Assembly (NCBI RefSeq): GCF_023078835.1
Contig: NZ_CP090898.1
Location: forward strand, 1,800,045-1,864,044
Direction: 5' to 3'
Length of the DNA stretch: 64,000 nucleotides
Source: Synechococcus sp. NB0720_010
Lineage (GTDB): Bacteria; Cyanobacteriota; Cyanobacteriia; PCC-6307; Cyanobiaceae
A model generated the notes under the pieces. That model was not told the origin of the DNA. It made no database searches and saw nothing but the letters and a program-made list of their open reading frames with translations. Shown piece by piece: positions 35,451-44,731 of the stretch (positions are counted from its first letter, which is position 1; every line of letters starts with the position of its first letter). Both the position numbers and the translations under genes were made by a program.

Positions 35451-35969
35451 ATGGGCCGTCGCATTCCACTGCTGTCGTTGCTGCTGGGCGCCGCCGCCGC
35501 TGCAGGGCTGGGCGCCCAGGCCCAGGAGGTGCGCGATGGCGTTTTCTTCAAGCCCTCGGAGCAGCGCCCGGCCGATCTGGTGGTGCTGCGGGAATGGGGA
35601 ACGATCGAAGGGGGGCACCTGATTGGGGTGCACGGCGTGAAGCCCGATCCCAATGACCCCACGGCGCGAACCATCGTCGTCTGGGTGGAATCCCCGACCG
35701 GGGTGGAGCTGGCCGTGGACAACCTGCGCTGCAGTGCCAGTGCGCCCATGCGCCTGACCAAGCGCCGCAACGAACTCTTGATCAAGGAGCTCAACCCCGG
35801 CGGCCAGGTCACCGAGGCCAACCGCTTGGATCACAAGATCTGGTGGGCCGCCTGTTTCCCCGAGCAGGCCGGTAAGGATCCCGCCACCCTCGCGGCCCTG
35901 GCTAAGCATTTGGGCTACTCCGGCCAGCTGATCGAGCAGCAGCAGGTCCTGCCTGGAAACCCTCGATAG
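35451..35969 (+). CDS. Secreted hypothetical protein
   Basis: A 172-residue protein with a clear signal peptide (GRRIPLLSLLLGAAAAAGLGAQAQ) and a soluble remainder with two cysteines. No family is recognised. The frame could start at the ATG at 35418, but the one at 35451 puts the Arg-Arg and hydrophobic core in the right place. It lies 9 bases before the response regulator gene rre1 on the same strand. Confidence 0.7.
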   Translation: MGRRIPLLSLLLGAAAAAGLGAQAQEVRDGVFFKPSEQRPADLVVLREWGTIEGGHLIGVHGVKPDPNDPTARTIVVWVESPTGVELAVDNLRCSASAPMRLTKRRNELLIKELNPGGQVTEANRLDHKIWWAACFPEQAGKDPATLAALAKHLGYSGQLIEQQQVLPGNPR

Positions 35970-35978
35970 ATTGCGGCG

Positions 35979-36710
35979 ATGAGCCTCGAACCTGATACCC
36001 AACAAGACGTCACGCCAGCGGCACCAGCCCGTTTGCTGTTGGTGGATGACGAACCGGGGTTGCGCACGGCCGTGCAGGCCTACCTCGAAGACGAGGGTTT
36101 TGTCGTCACGACAGCCGTCGATGGAGAGGACGGTTGGGCTAAGGCCCAGGAGCTGCTGCCCGATGTGGTGATCAGCGACGTGATGATGCCCCGCCTGGAT
36201 GGCTACGGCCTGCTGCGCAAGCTGCGGGAGGACGAGCGCCTGGGCGGCACCCCCGTCATTTTCTTGACGGCCAAGGGCATGACGGCCGATCGCATCGAGG
36301 GCTTCCAGGCCGGCTGCGACGACTACATCCCCAAGCCGTTTGACCCCGACGAGCTGGTGGCCCGGGTGCACAACGTGGTCAAGCGTCAGGAGCGCCTGTT
36401 GACCGAGGCCGCCCGCTTCGCCGATGCGGACATCGGGCAGATGGCCAAGCAGATCACCGAGATCCGCTCCCTGCTGGCCACCGGTGGCAGCAAGCAGCCC
36501 ACTGCGGCGGTGAAGCATGAGTTCACCCCCCGGGAGGCCTCGGTGCTGCAGCTGGTGGCGGAGGGAATGATGAACAAGGAGATCGCCCGGCGTCTGGAGA
36601 CCTCGATCCGTAACGTCGAGAAGTACGTCAGCCGGCTGTTCACCAAGACCGGCACCGCCAGCCGCACGGAGCTGGTGCGCTACGCCCTCGAAAACGGCCT
36701 GGTTGAGTAG
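35979..36710 (+). CDS. rre1: Response regulator, Rre1/Ycf29 type
   Basis: A 243-residue NarL/LuxR-class regulator. The receiver domain has LLLVDDEPGLRTAVQAYLE, the phosphoacceptor Asp in VVISDVMMPRLDGYG and the conserved Lys in YIPKPFDPDEL. The C-terminal HTH has FTPREASVLQLVAEGMMNKEIARRLETS and RNVEKYVSRLFTKTG. This matches the cyanobacterial and plastid Ycf29/Rre1 regulators, which act with Hik2 in stress responses (established for model strains). No kinase gene is adjacent. The orthology is by pattern recognition. Confidence 0.85.
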   Translation: MSLEPDTQQDVTPAAPARLLLVDDEPGLRTAVQAYLEDEGFVVTTAVDGEDGWAKAQELLPDVVISDVMMPRLDGYGLLRKLREDERLGGTPVIFLTAKGMTADRIEGFQAGCDDYIPKPFDPDELVARVHNVVKRQERLLTEAARFADADIGQMAKQITEIRSLLATGGSKQPTAAVKHEFTPREASVLQLVAEGMMNKEIARRLETSIRNVEKYVSRLFTKTGTASRTELVRYALENGLVE

Positions 36711-37648
36711 GGCCTGGCTGCCGGCGGCCCTCAACCGCGGTCACCGCTACCGGGACCGGGTCCAGGCGGCCGCCCAGAGCACGGTTGGCTATTACGCCGA
36801 GCGCTATGGCCATTCCGATCCGTCGGTGTGGAGGGAGCGCCTGGCCGCCGGTGAGATCTGGTGCAACGGCCAGCAGCTCCGGGCCGATGCAGCGTTGGCA
36901 GCCGGGGATCAGTTGATCTGGCATCGGCCCCCCTGGGAGGAGGCCGCCGTGCCGGTGCTGAGTCAGCGCGCGGTCGTCTTCGATGACGGTGATCTGCTGG
37001 TGCTGAACAAACCCAGTGGCCTGCCGGTGTTGCCCGCCGGTGGATTCCTGGAGCACACCCTGCTGACGCAGCTCCAGGCCTGGGCGCCCGAGGCTCGGCC
37101 CGTGCATCGCCTGGGGCGATTCACTTCGGGCCTGCTGGTCTGCGCGCGGCAGCGCGAGACCCGGGCGCAGCTCAGTGCCCAGCTGCGGGAGCGCACCGCA
37201 GCATCAGCCGTCGTCTCGTGGGGTCGGTGTTGTGTATATGAGACAGGCGGCCGACTGGCGCTGCGGCGAGAGCCGAGCGATCACGGTTCCCATTGGCCGG
37301 CGGCCCCATGTGCTGCTGGGGCAGTTGTGGTGCGCGGCCCTCCCGGGCGATCCCTCAGCCCTGGAGTCCCGTAGTGCCTTGACCCTGCTCGAGCGCCGGC
37401 CGGTGGGCTGTTTGGTGGAGGTGGAGATTGCGACGGGACGGCCCCACCAGATCCGGATTCACACCGCCGCCTTGGGCGCTCCACTGCTGGGGGATCCCCT
37501 GTATCTGCCGGGCGGAGCGGCGCGCCCTGAGGTGCTGCCCGGAGCCGGTGGCTACCAGCTCCATGCCCATCGCCTGCTTTTGGAGCCGAGGGGTTTGGCG
37601 CTGGAGGCGCCCCTGCCCTCAGGCCTTCTCGAAGGCCAGCAGCCGTGA
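36703..37648 (+). pseudogene. RluA-family pseudouridine synthase, frame-broken (probable assembly artefact)
   Basis: Two frames together encode one RluA-like protein. Frame 1 (from TTG at 36703, overlapping the rre1 stop) carries the N-terminal part to LSAQLRERTAAS (about 37209). Frame 2 resumes after about 37246 with WRCGESRAITVPIGRRPH, then GRPHQIRIHTAALG and LLGDPLY. The break region 37213-37246 is nearly identical to an Illumina Nextera adapter, so the native gene is probably intact and the assembly wrong there. The catalytic-motif region reads HRLGRFTSG, with Gly where RluA enzymes have Asp. The 3' end overlaps the chlM 3' end by 30 bases. Confidence 0.8.
37213..37246 (+). other. Nextera Read-2 transposase adapter-like sequence
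   Basis: Compared from memory with the 34-base Nextera Read-2 adapter, 30 of 34 bases match in register without gaps. The last 19 bases cover the Tn5 mosaic end (16/19). The mismatches are at 37223, 37228, 37230 and 37239. The match coincides with the frame break in a conserved gene and with loss of recognisable protein similarity. Confidence 0.85.
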
Positions 37649-38344
37649 GAAATAGAAGGGGGCTTTGTTCAGGCTGCGGCGCTTGAGCACGAAGCCCGCC
37701 GCTTCAGCGGCCTGGACAATTCCCTTCTCGCGCAGGGTGTAGGCGCGGGTGGTTTTGCTGGGTCCAGGGAAGAGCTGGCCGATCTTCTTGAGCACCGCCA
37801 ACACCGGTGTGTAGGGGGCAAAGCTGACGATCAGGTGCTTCTCGGCCATGGAGGCGAGGTGGCGCACCATGTCCTCGGCGGGTTCCTGGGGGTAGTGGAT
37901 GAAGACATCCAGGCAGACCACGGTGTCGTAGCTGCCGCTCAGGCTCTCCAGGTCGGAGGCCAGGTAGCTGACGCGCCCTGGGGCGATGCCGGCTTCATTG
38001 GCCCGGCGCTCGGCTTCCTGGACCATGGCCCCCGAGAGGTCGGAGGCGGCAATTGAGCCGGCGCCCAGCTGCGCCAGCGGCAAGGTCAGGCTGCCGACGC
38101 CACAGCCGGCATCACAGAAGCTGCGGCCGCCCAGGTTCCCCTGCTCTTGGAGCCAGGCCAGCACGTTGTCGACGGTCTTTTGGTGGCCGATGCGGATGTT
38201 CCGCTGCACCTTGTTGACGTCACTGGACTCGCTGTAGATGCGGTTCCAGCGATCGAAACCGGTGGTTTCGAAGTAGCCCTTCACCTCTTGCTTCTCGGCC
38301 TGCTTCTCGGCGGCCTTGTCGTTGAGGAGCTGATCGGCGGGCAT
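37619..38344 (-). CDS. chlM: Mg-protoporphyrin IX O-methyltransferase
   Basis: SAM-dependent enzyme methylating Mg-protoporphyrin IX in chlorophyll synthesis. Length 241. It has VKGYFETTGFDRWNRIYSE near the start (family signature), the SAM motif FCDAGCGVGSLTLPLA (near residue 78), DLSGAMVQEAERRA, YDTVVCLDVFIHYP and a C-terminal FYFSRLLAFEK. Single gene on the minus strand; convergent with the broken pseudouridine synthase. Confidence 0.96.
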   Translation of the reverse strand: MPADQLLNDKAAEKQAEKQEVKGYFETTGFDRWNRIYSESSDVNKVQRNIRIGHQKTVDNVLAWLQEQGNLGGRSFCDAGCGVGSLTLPLAQLGAGSIAASDLSGAMVQEAERRANEAGIAPGRVSYLASDLESLSGSYDTVVCLDVFIHYPQEPAEDMVRHLASMAEKHLIVSFAPYTPVLAVLKKIGQLFPGPSKTTRAYTLREKGIVQAAEAAGFVLKRRSLNKAPFYFSRLLAFEKA

Positions 38345-38376
38345 TCGGCGCAGGGGGGAGGTGGGGCGGATCCTAT

Positions 38377-39528
38377 TCAGGCGGCCCGGCTCCAGCGCAG
38401 CTCAGCACTGGTCCCGCTCCAGCGCAGGGTTTCGCCGAGGGGCAGGGCCTGCAGTTGCTCCCGCACGCGGGTTGGCGCACCCAGCAGGCGCCGGGGCAGG
38501 ACGGTGGCCGCGGCGATGGCGCGATCGGCATCGCCACTCCAACGGGCCAGGCGCCTGACCGCCTCGAGCAGGGGCAGGGTGACCCCGGCCAAGGTGCCGT
38601 CTTCGAGTCGGCAGCTCCCCTGTTCGACGATCAGGGTGCGCTCATCCCAGCGGTGCAGCCCGTCGGCCAGGCCATAGGGAGCGAGGGCATCGCTCACCAG
38701 CACGACCTGCTCGGGTGCCAGCCGCTGCAGCAGGACCGCCATGGTCGGATCCACATGGACGCCATCGGCGATCAAGCCCAGGGCCACGTCCCCGCGTCGG
38801 ACGGCGGCGCCAATCGGTCCAGGACTGCGGTGCTGCAGTCCTGCCATCGCATTGAAGCTGTGGGTGAGCATCCCCACCCCCTGATCGAAGGCATGGGAGG
38901 CCTGCTCCGCCGTGGCCTCGCTGTGCCCGAGGCTGACCACAATCCCTCGGCTGCGCAGGGCGGCAATCACCGCATCGGAACCCGGTAATTCCGGCGCCAG
39001 GGTCACCAGGGCGATGTCCTCTTCGAAGCCGCCGATGCGGGCATCGAGGGCCTCCAGGCTGGGGGTTGCGAGGTGCTCGGCCGGGTGGGCTCCGCGTTTG
39101 CCATGGGCGAGAAACGGGCCCTCCAGGTGCGCCCCCAGCAGCCGGCAGCGGCCGCGTTGGTGCTCTGCGCGCGCGTCCCTCAGCACCCCCAGGGCTTGGC
39201 GCAGGGGGGCGACCCCGCAGGTGACCAGCGTGGGACTGATGGCTTCAACCCCATCGCGCCAGAGCAGCTCGAGCAGCTCCAGCAATTTGGGCAGATCGCT
39301 GGGTTGCAATTCGGGGAAGGCCAGTCCCAGGCCACCGTTGATTTGCAGATCGATGCCGGCGGGACTGAGCCAGTCGCCAGACCAGTTCTCACCAGCGGCG
39401 GCGCTTCCCTGGGGCAGCGGCTGGATGGCGGCGATCTGCTCCTGGGCGAGGCCAATGCGCCAGAGCCCCGGCTCTCCAGGCAGGCGAACGTGGCTCAGCC
39501 AGCGCATTCGATGCGAGAACGGAACCAT
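38377..39528 (-). CDS. nagA: N-acetylglucosamine-6-phosphate deacetylase
   Basis: Amidohydrolase-family enzyme deacetylating GlcNAc-6-phosphate in amino-sugar recycling. Motifs: SPAGIDLQINGG, HLEGPFLA (metal Glu), VSLGHSEAT (metal His), THSFNAMAGL (metal His), LIADGVHVDP, and LVSDAL with the catalytic Asp. 383 residues. The ATG at 39528 has a GAGGA Shine-Dalgarno at good spacing; an ATG at 39507 is possible. Divergent from purE with a 32-base gap. No nagB is adjacent. Confidence 0.92.
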   Translation of the reverse strand: MVPFSHRMRWLSHVRLPGEPGLWRIGLAQEQIAAIQPLPQGSAAAGENWSGDWLSPAGIDLQINGGLGLAFPELQPSDLPKLLELLELLWRDGVEAISPTLVTCGVAPLRQALGVLRDARAEHQRGRCRLLGAHLEGPFLAHGKRGAHPAEHLATPSLEALDARIGGFEEDIALVTLAPELPGSDAVIAALRSRGIVVSLGHSEATAEQASHAFDQGVGMLTHSFNAMAGLQHRSPGPIGAAVRRGDVALGLIADGVHVDPTMAVLLQRLAPEQVVLVSDALAPYGLADGLHRWDERTLIVEQGSCRLEDGTLAGVTLPLLEAVRRLARWSGDADRAIAAATVLPRRLLGAPTRVREQLQALPLGETLRWSGTSAELRWSRAA

Positions 39529-39560
39529 GTCATCCTCGCTGCGAATGCTGAAACGTGCCG

Positions 39561-40082
39561 ATGTCTGACGCTGCGCTGGTGGCCGTGGTGATGGGGAGCG
39601 ACTCTGATCTGCCCACCATGCAGCCCGCCGTGGAGATGCTCAACCGCCTCGGGGTGCCCGTGGAGGTCCGCGTGCTCTCGGCGCACCGCACGCCCATGGA
39701 GATGGTGGAGTTCGCCCAAGCCGCCGCCGGCCGCGGTTTCAAGGTGATCATCGCCGGGGCCGGCGGGGCGGCTCACCTGCCCGGGATGGTGGCGTCCCTG
39801 ACGGTCTTGCCGGTGATCGGCGTTCCGGTCCAGACCCGGGCCCTCTCCGGGGTGGATTCCCTGCATTCGATCGTGCAGATGCCCGCTGGTATTCCCGTGG
39901 CCACCGTGGCGATCGGCAACGGGGCGAACGCTGGCCTGCTCGCCGCGCAAATTTTGGCGACGGCCGATGGGGCCCTCTCCGCTCGCCTGGCGGAGTACCG
40001 CCAGTCCCTCCACGATCAGGTGGTGGCCAAGGACGCCCGCTTGCTGGAGCTGGGCAGTGCCGCTTACTTGGCACAGATGTGA
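39561..40082 (+). CDS. purE: N5-carboxyaminoimidazole ribonucleotide mutase
   Basis: Purine-synthesis enzyme converting N5-CAIR to CAIR. It has [49 protein letters not shown] and [18 protein letters not shown]-type core (here [16 protein letters not shown]). 173 residues from the ATG at 39561; a GTG two codons earlier is also in frame. Followed 30 bases later by the permease gene. Confidence 0.96.
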   Translation: MSDAALVAVVMGSDSDLPTMQPAVEMLNRLGVPVEVRVLSAHRTPMEMVEFAQAAAGRGFKVIIAGAGGAAHLPGMVASLTVLPVIGVPVQTRALSGVDSLHSIVQMPAGIPVATVAIGNGANAGLLAAQILATADGALSARLAEYRQSLHDQVVAKDARLLELGSAAYLAQM

Positions 40083-40112
40083 TCGGTTGGGGCGGTGTTG
40101 TTGGGGTGACCC

Positions 40113-41186
40113 ATGCTTGAACGTCTGGTTCTGCCGCCCTGGTTGCGCCTGAGCCTGGCGCTGCCGCTGTTGGCCTTGAACCTGTGGGTTCTGCGGCAAC
40201 TGCTTCTGCCGCTGGCCCCCTTCCCCGCCCTGTTCGTCGGGGCTGCGCTGATTGCGTTCCTGCTGGATCTCCCCACCCGTTGGTTGGCTCGCCGTGGCCT
40301 CCCCCGCGGGTTGGCGGTGTTGCTGGTGGTCGGCCTGTCCCTGACCCTGTTGGTCTTGGCTGCCCTCTGGTTGGTGCCCCGCCTGATTGAGCAGCTGGGT
40401 GAGCTGATCAATTCCCTGCCCTCTTGGTTGGTTGAGGCGGAGGGCGTGCTGGATCGCCTGGAGGTCTGGGCTGCCGATCGGGGATTGCCGACGGAATTCA
40501 CGGACCTCAGCAGCACCCTGTTCGCCCGGGCCAGTCAGCTGGCCAGCCAGCTCAGCCAACGGGCCCTCGGGATCCTGGGGGCCACCGTCGGTTTGACGGT
40601 CAATGTGGTGATCGTGGCGGTCCTGGCCCTGTTCCTGTTGCTGGGCGGCGACCCGATCGTGGCGGGCTTGGCCCGCTGGCTTCCCGAGGGAACGCGGGCG
40701 TTGGTCACCGGCACCTTGAACCGCACCTTCCGGGGGTACTTCGCCGGGCAGGTGCTGCTGGCCTTGATCCTCAGCGCCCTGCAGATCGTGGTGTTCACCC
40801 TGCTGGGGATTCCCTATGGGGTGCTGTTCGCGGTGGCGATCGGCTTCACCACCCTGGTGCCCTATGCCAGCGCCCTGACAATTGTCTTGGTGAGTGTGTT
40901 GCTGGCCTTGGATGACCCCCGCACCGGCATCGAGGTGCTGGTGGCGGCCATCAGCGTCGGTCAGGTGGTGGATCAGGTGATCCAGCCCCGCTTGATGGGC
41001 AGCATCGTTGGTCTGCAGCCCGCTTGGCTCCTGGTCTCCCTGCCCGTTGGCGCCCGCGTGGGCAGCTTGATGGGCTTCGGCGACCTGCTGGGCCTGTTGC
41101 TGGCGGTTCCGGTCGCCAGCTGCTTGAAAACCTTTTTGGATGCCTGGGGGCAGCAGCCTGCCCCCGACGTGATCACTGGGGAATGA
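40113..41186 (+). CDS. AI-2E/PerM-family permease
   Basis: A 357-residue membrane protein of the AI-2E (YdiK/PerM/TqsA) superfamily. It has paired N-terminal helices, a central amphipathic section (about residues 85-150), and a conserved C-terminal set of helices with LIQPRLMG-like DQVIQPRLMGSIVGLQP and MGFGDLLGLLLAVP. Members export small molecules or ions; some are Na+/H+ antiporters. The substrate here is unknown. Convergent with cysC, with a 14-base overlap. Confidence 0.87.
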   Translation: MLERLVLPPWLRLSLALPLLALNLWVLRQLLLPLAPFPALFVGAALIAFLLDLPTRWLARRGLPRGLAVLLVVGLSLTLLVLAALWLVPRLIEQLGELINSLPSWLVEAEGVLDRLEVWAADRGLPTEFTDLSSTLFARASQLASQLSQRALGILGATVGLTVNVVIVAVLALFLLLGGDPIVAGLARWLPEGTRALVTGTLNRTFRGYFAGQVLLALILSALQIVVFTLLGIPYGVLFAVAIGFTTLVPYASALTIVLVSVLLALDDPRTGIEVLVAAISVGQVVDQVIQPRLMGSIVGLQPAWLLVSLPVGARVGSLMGFGDLLGLLLAVPVASCLKTFLDAWGQQPAPDVITGE

Positions 41187-41814
41187 CGCCCGCTTCCCGC
41201 AGGTGGTTGATCACCAGCTCCACGCAGGCCTCGAGGCTCTGGCTACCGGTGTCCACCCGCAGTTCGGGCTTTTCAGGGGCCTCGTAGGGGCTGGAGATGC
41301 CGGTGAATTCCTTGATTTCACCCGCGCGGGCTTTGGCGTAGAGCCCCTTGGTGTCGCGCTCTTCGCAAACGCTCAGATCCGCGGCGCAGTGGATCTCGAC
41401 AAAGTCGCCGTTCTCCACCAGGGAGCGGGCGCGGTCCCTGTCCGCCTTGAAGGGGGAGACAAAGGCCGTCAGCACCACCACGCCGGCGTCCAGGAACAGC
41501 TTGCTGACCTCGCCAATCCGGCGAATGTTCTCCTCGCGATCGGCATCGGAGAAGCCCAGGTCCTTGCAGAGCCCATGGCGGATGTTGTCGCCGTCCAGCA
41601 CGTAGCAGGCCAGGCCGCGCTCAAACAGCGCCTGGTTGACCGCGTTGGCGAGGGTGCTCTTGCCGGAACCACTCAGGCCGGTGAACCAGAGGATGGCGCT
41701 GCGATGGCCGCGCTGCTCAGCCCGGGCGGCGCGATCCACCGATGCGTGGTGCCAGGCGATGTTGGTGGAGGCGCCCTTGTTGGTGAGCTCTCCGTAGGTG
41801 GGAGATGCGGTCAT
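41173..41814 (-). CDS. cysC: Adenylylsulfate kinase
   Basis: Phosphorylates APS to PAPS in sulfate assimilation. Walker A GLSGSGKST (about residues 46-54), YVLDGDNIRHGLCKDLGFS, REENIRRIGEV, FVSPFKADRD and GLYAKARAGEIKEFTGISSPYE, all family hallmarks. 213 residues. Single minus-strand gene. Confidence 0.96.
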   Translation of the reverse strand: MTASPTYGELTNKGASTNIAWHHASVDRAARAEQRGHRSAILWFTGLSGSGKSTLANAVNQALFERGLACYVLDGDNIRHGLCKDLGFSDADREENIRRIGEVSKLFLDAGVVVLTAFVSPFKADRDRARSLVENGDFVEIHCAADLSVCEERDTKGLYAKARAGEIKEFTGISSPYEAPEKPELRVDTGSQSLEACVELVINHLREAGVIPQ

Positions 41815-41864
41815 GGCGGGCCTTGGAGCAATGTCGGGCCATTGTCGCCGCCGACCGCTCCGGC

Positions 41865-42191
41865 TCAGCCGCCCGCTTGCTTGGGCCGGTAGCCCGCTTT
41901 CTCTAGGGCCGCCAGGGCGGCGCTCACCTGGTCTCCCTGTAGTTCGATCACTCCATCCTTCACCGTCCCGCCTGTTCCGGCGGCGGCCTTGAGCTGTTTC
42001 AGCAGGGCCTTGAGATCGCTTTCGGCGGCCTCCAGCCCCGTGATGGCCGTCACCATCTTTCCGCCCTTGCCGGCCTTTGTGCGCTGCACTCGCACGCGCT
42101 GTTGGGCCTTGGCCGTCGATTCCGCAGGGGCACTGCTGGCCCGTTGCAGGCTTTCAGGCCGTGTGAATTCTTGCCAGCCTCCCTTCGGCAT
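41865..42191 (-). CDS. SUI1/eIF1-like translation factor
   Basis: A 108-residue protein whose C-terminal two-thirds is the SUI1 fold: VQRTKAGKGGKMVTAITGLE, then LKALLKQLKAAAGTGGTVKDGVIELQGDQ and ALEKAGYRPK. Bacterial YciH-type homologues affect translation start-site fidelity or stress translation; the cyanobacterial role is not established. The frame is open upstream, but the ATG at 42191 (MPKGGWQEF) is the family-like start. Divergent from the small gene at 42239. Confidence 0.88.
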   Translation of the reverse strand: MPKGGWQEFTRPESLQRASSAPAESTAKAQQRVRVQRTKAGKGGKMVTAITGLEAAESDLKALLKQLKAAAGTGGTVKDGVIELQGDQVSAALAALEKAGYRPKQAGG

Positions 42192-42238
42192 CGCTTTGGA
42201 TGTGTCTTGGTTCCAGTTCAGCGCAACGGAGGTCCGCG

Positions 42239-42451
42239 ATGGATTTGCCGGCCGTTCAGGTGGAGGTCTGGCGCCTGGGTCTCCAGGGGCAACCCGCCCA
42301 GGAGGTCTGCCGTCCTGGCCCAAGTGGCGCTGCCTTGTCCACCTCCGTGAGCGGCAGTGATCCCTGCACTGCAGGCGGTCAGCGCATCCGCATCGATCAG
42401 CCCGCCGGCTGGCCAGTCCTGCCGCCCCCGCCAGTTCCTAACCTTGACTGA
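42239..42451 (+). CDS. Small hypothetical protein (70 aa)
   Basis: ATG preceded by a strong GGAGGT ribosome-binding site. The soluble product has one tryptophan-rich start (VQVEVWRLGL) and a proline-rich tail ending PPPPVPNLD. No family is recognised. The good ribosome-binding site and the position 15 bases before trpB support a real gene. Confidence 0.5.
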   Translation: MDLPAVQVEVWRLGLQGQPAQEVCRPGPSGAALSTSVSGSDPCTAGGQRIRIDQPAGWPVLPPPPVPNLD

Positions 42452-42466
42452 CTCCGCGCGCACCTG

Positions 42467-43714
42467 GTGACCAGCACCGTTCCTTCGATGACGTCGGCAT
42501 TGGCGCTGGAGTCACGGCCCAACAGCCTGGGTCGCTACGGCCAATTTGGCGGTCAGTACGTTCCCGAGACCCTGATCCCTGCCCTGGCGGAACTGGAGCG
42601 GGCCGCTGCAGAAGCCTGGCAGGATCCCGCGTTCACGGAGCGGCTCAATCACCTGCTGCGCAACTACGTCGGCCGGCCGAACCCCCTCTACGAAGCGGAA
42701 CGGCTGAGCGAGCACTACCGCCGCGCCGAGGGCGGCCCGCGCATTTGGTTGAAGCGCGAAGACCTCAATCACACCGGCGCCCACAAGATCAACAACGCCC
42801 TGGGCCAGGCACTCCTGGCCCTGCGGATGGGCAAAAAGCGGATCATTGCCGAAACCGGTGCGGGCCAGCACGGTGTGGCCACCGCCACGGTCTGTGCGCG
42901 CTTTGGCCTCGAGTGCGTCGTCTACATGGGCGCCGAGGACATGCGCCGTCAGGCCCTGAACGTCTTCCGGATGCGTCTGCTGGGGGCAACGGTTCAGCCC
43001 GTCACCGCTGGCACCGCCACCTTGAAGGACGCCACCAGTGAGGCGATCCGCGATTGGGTCACCAACGTCGAGACGACCCACTACATCCTGGGTTCCGTCG
43101 CAGGCCCCCATCCCTTCCCGATGCTGGTGCGCGATTTCCATGCCGTGATCGGCGAGGAGACCAAGCGCCAGTGCCATGAAGCCTTTGGCCGTAACCCCGA
43201 TGTCCTGGTGGCCTGCGTTGGTGGGGGCTCCAATGCCATGGGTCTGTTCCACCCCTTTGTCCAGGACACCGACGTCCGCTTGATCGGCGTGGAAGCGGCC
43301 GGCGATGGCGTTCCCACCGGTCGCCATGCCGCCACCATTACCGAGGGTCGCGTCGGTGTGTTGCACGGGGCGATGAGCCTGCTGCTCCAGGACGAGGAGG
43401 GGCAGGTGCAGGAGGCGCACTCCATCAGTGCCGGCTTGGATTACCCCGGTGTGGGCCCTGAGCACAGCTATCTCAAGACCATCGGCCGGGCTGAGTACGG
43501 CGCCGTTACGGATGCGGAGGCCCTCGATGCCCTGCAGCTGCTCTGCCAGCTGGAGGGCATCATCCCGGCCTTGGAGACCGCCCACGCCTTTGCCTGGCTC
43601 GACAAGCTCTGCCCCACCCTGGCCCCAGGGACCGAGGTGGTGCTCAACCTCTCCGGCCGCGGCGACAAGGACGTCAACACGGTTGCCGACCGCCTGGGCA
43701 GCGCCCTCAGCTGA
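42467..43714 (+). CDS. trpB: Tryptophan synthase beta subunit
   Basis: PLP enzyme condensing indole and serine to tryptophan. [36 protein letters not shown] (PLP Lys), [24 protein letters not shown] (phosphate site) and [10 protein letters not shown] at the C-terminus. 415 residues from a GTG at 42467; an ATG seven codons later could also be used. No trpA adjacent, which is common in cyanobacteria. Confidence 0.97.
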   Translation: MTSTVPSMTSALALESRPNSLGRYGQFGGQYVPETLIPALAELERAAAEAWQDPAFTERLNHLLRNYVGRPNPLYEAERLSEHYRRAEGGPRIWLKREDLNHTGAHKINNALGQALLALRMGKKRIIAETGAGQHGVATATVCARFGLECVVYMGAEDMRRQALNVFRMRLLGATVQPVTAGTATLKDATSEAIRDWVTNVETTHYILGSVAGPHPFPMLVRDFHAVIGEETKRQCHEAFGRNPDVLVACVGGGSNAMGLFHPFVQDTDVRLIGVEAAGDGVPTGRHAATITEGRVGVLHGAMSLLLQDEEGQVQEAHSISAGLDYPGVGPEHSYLKTIGRAEYGAVTDAEALDALQLLCQLEGIIPALETAHAFAWLDKLCPTLAPGTEVVLNLSGRGDKDVNTVADRLGSALS

Positions 43715-44693
43715 GCAGCCGATCGAGGTAGCCCGCGACGCTCTCCACCGCTGAACGAGCGGTGGAGTAGGCCATGCGCATCGGGCCGATCAGGGCGACG
43801 TGGCCGTCGTTGCCGTAGCTGGCTTGCACCACTGCGCAGTCCTGCAGGGCGGGATGGGGGTGCTCTGAGCCAATCCAGACCCCGCCCCTGCCGCTGGCGG
43901 CCTTGCTGCGCAGAACCTGTTGGGGCTCCAGCTCCACAAGTTGCAGCAGCGGTTTCAGGCTGGAGCTGCGTTGGAATTCCGGTTGGCCAAGCAGTCCCGC
44001 CACCCCGAGGCTGACGGCGCCTTCGCTGCTGTTGCCCCGGGCCAGGTTGTGGCTGCTGAGGCCCTGCCGCAGCAATTCGCCGCTGCTTCCCAGTTGGCTG
44101 GGGAGTGCCTTCCAGTTCAGGCGACCAGTACCCCCCTGGAGTTGATCGCTGGCCCAGCGCTCCAGGGCTGGCACCTGGGCACCCAGTTCCTCGGGCATCC
44201 GCAGGTTGAGACAACTGGCGGCGGCCCCCTTTTCCACGAGCAGCACCAGTAACCGGTCGTCGCTTGGGACCAGCCGGACCGTCTCGAGGCGTCCCCCCAT
44301 CTCCTGGGGCCGGGTGATCAGGCTCATCAGGCCCGTGAGGTCGGCCAGGCGGCGGGCGAGCTGCAGCAGCAGGTCATCCAAGGCGGCCCATTGCAGGCTC
44401 AACCCCGTGAGCTCACGGTTGAGTTGATTGGCGGCGGCACCGGGGGCGGGCAGGAGGCAGTCCACGTAGTGGCGATACCCCAGTTGGCTCGGAACGCGGC
44501 CGGCGGAGGTGTGCGGTTGGGTGAGCAGGCCCCGCTGCTCCAGGGCTCCCATGGCGGAGCGCACCGTGGCGGGGCTGGCCTGGAGGTCAAAGCGCCGCAC
44601 CAGGGTTTGGCTGCCCACGGGCTCCGTGGTGTCGACGTAGTGCTGCACCGTCGCCTGAAGCACCTGCTGTTGCCGTCGGGGCAGGGGCTGCAA
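43707..44693 (-). CDS. hrcA: Heat-inducible transcription repressor HrcA
   Basis: A 328-residue repressor of groESL/dnaK-type heat-shock genes. Winged-helix N-terminus ([32 protein letters not shown]) and [14 protein letters not shown] are family hallmarks, and the C-terminus has [17 protein letters not shown]. The frame runs far upstream inside the ABC exporter gene on the same strand without an ATG; TTG at 44693 fits the family start. No CIRCE operator was seen near it. Convergent with trpB, overlapping by 8 bases. Confidence 0.92.
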   Translation of the reverse strand: MQPLPRRQQQVLQATVQHYVDTTEPVGSQTLVRRFDLQASPATVRSAMGALEQRGLLTQPHTSAGRVPSQLGYRHYVDCLLPAPGAAANQLNRELTGLSLQWAALDDLLLQLARRLADLTGLMSLITRPQEMGGRLETVRLVPSDDRLLVLLVEKGAAASCLNLRMPEELGAQVPALERWASDQLQGGTGRLNWKALPSQLGSSGELLRQGLSSHNLARGNSSEGAVSLGVAGLLGQPEFQRSSSLKPLLQLVELEPQQVLRSKAASGRGGVWIGSEHPHPALQDCAVVQASYGNDGHVALIGPMRMAYSTARSAVESVAGYLDRLLS

Positions 44694-44731
44694 AACGGTG
44701 CACTGATGCCGCTTTGCGGATGCTACGGGGC

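Noticed and set aside
35277-36734. 485-residue open frame antisense to rre1 and the secreted protein gene
   Set aside because: The opposite-strand response regulator has complete motifs; this frame has none.
36703-37648. Genuine evolutionary pseudogene
   Set aside because: Both halves retain conserved motifs and the only lesion coincides with an adapter-like sequence, so an artefact is the simpler explanation.
44694-44731. Possible CIRCE operator near hrcA
   Set aside because: No TTAGCACTC-N9-GAGTGCTAA-like repeat was seen in the short gap.
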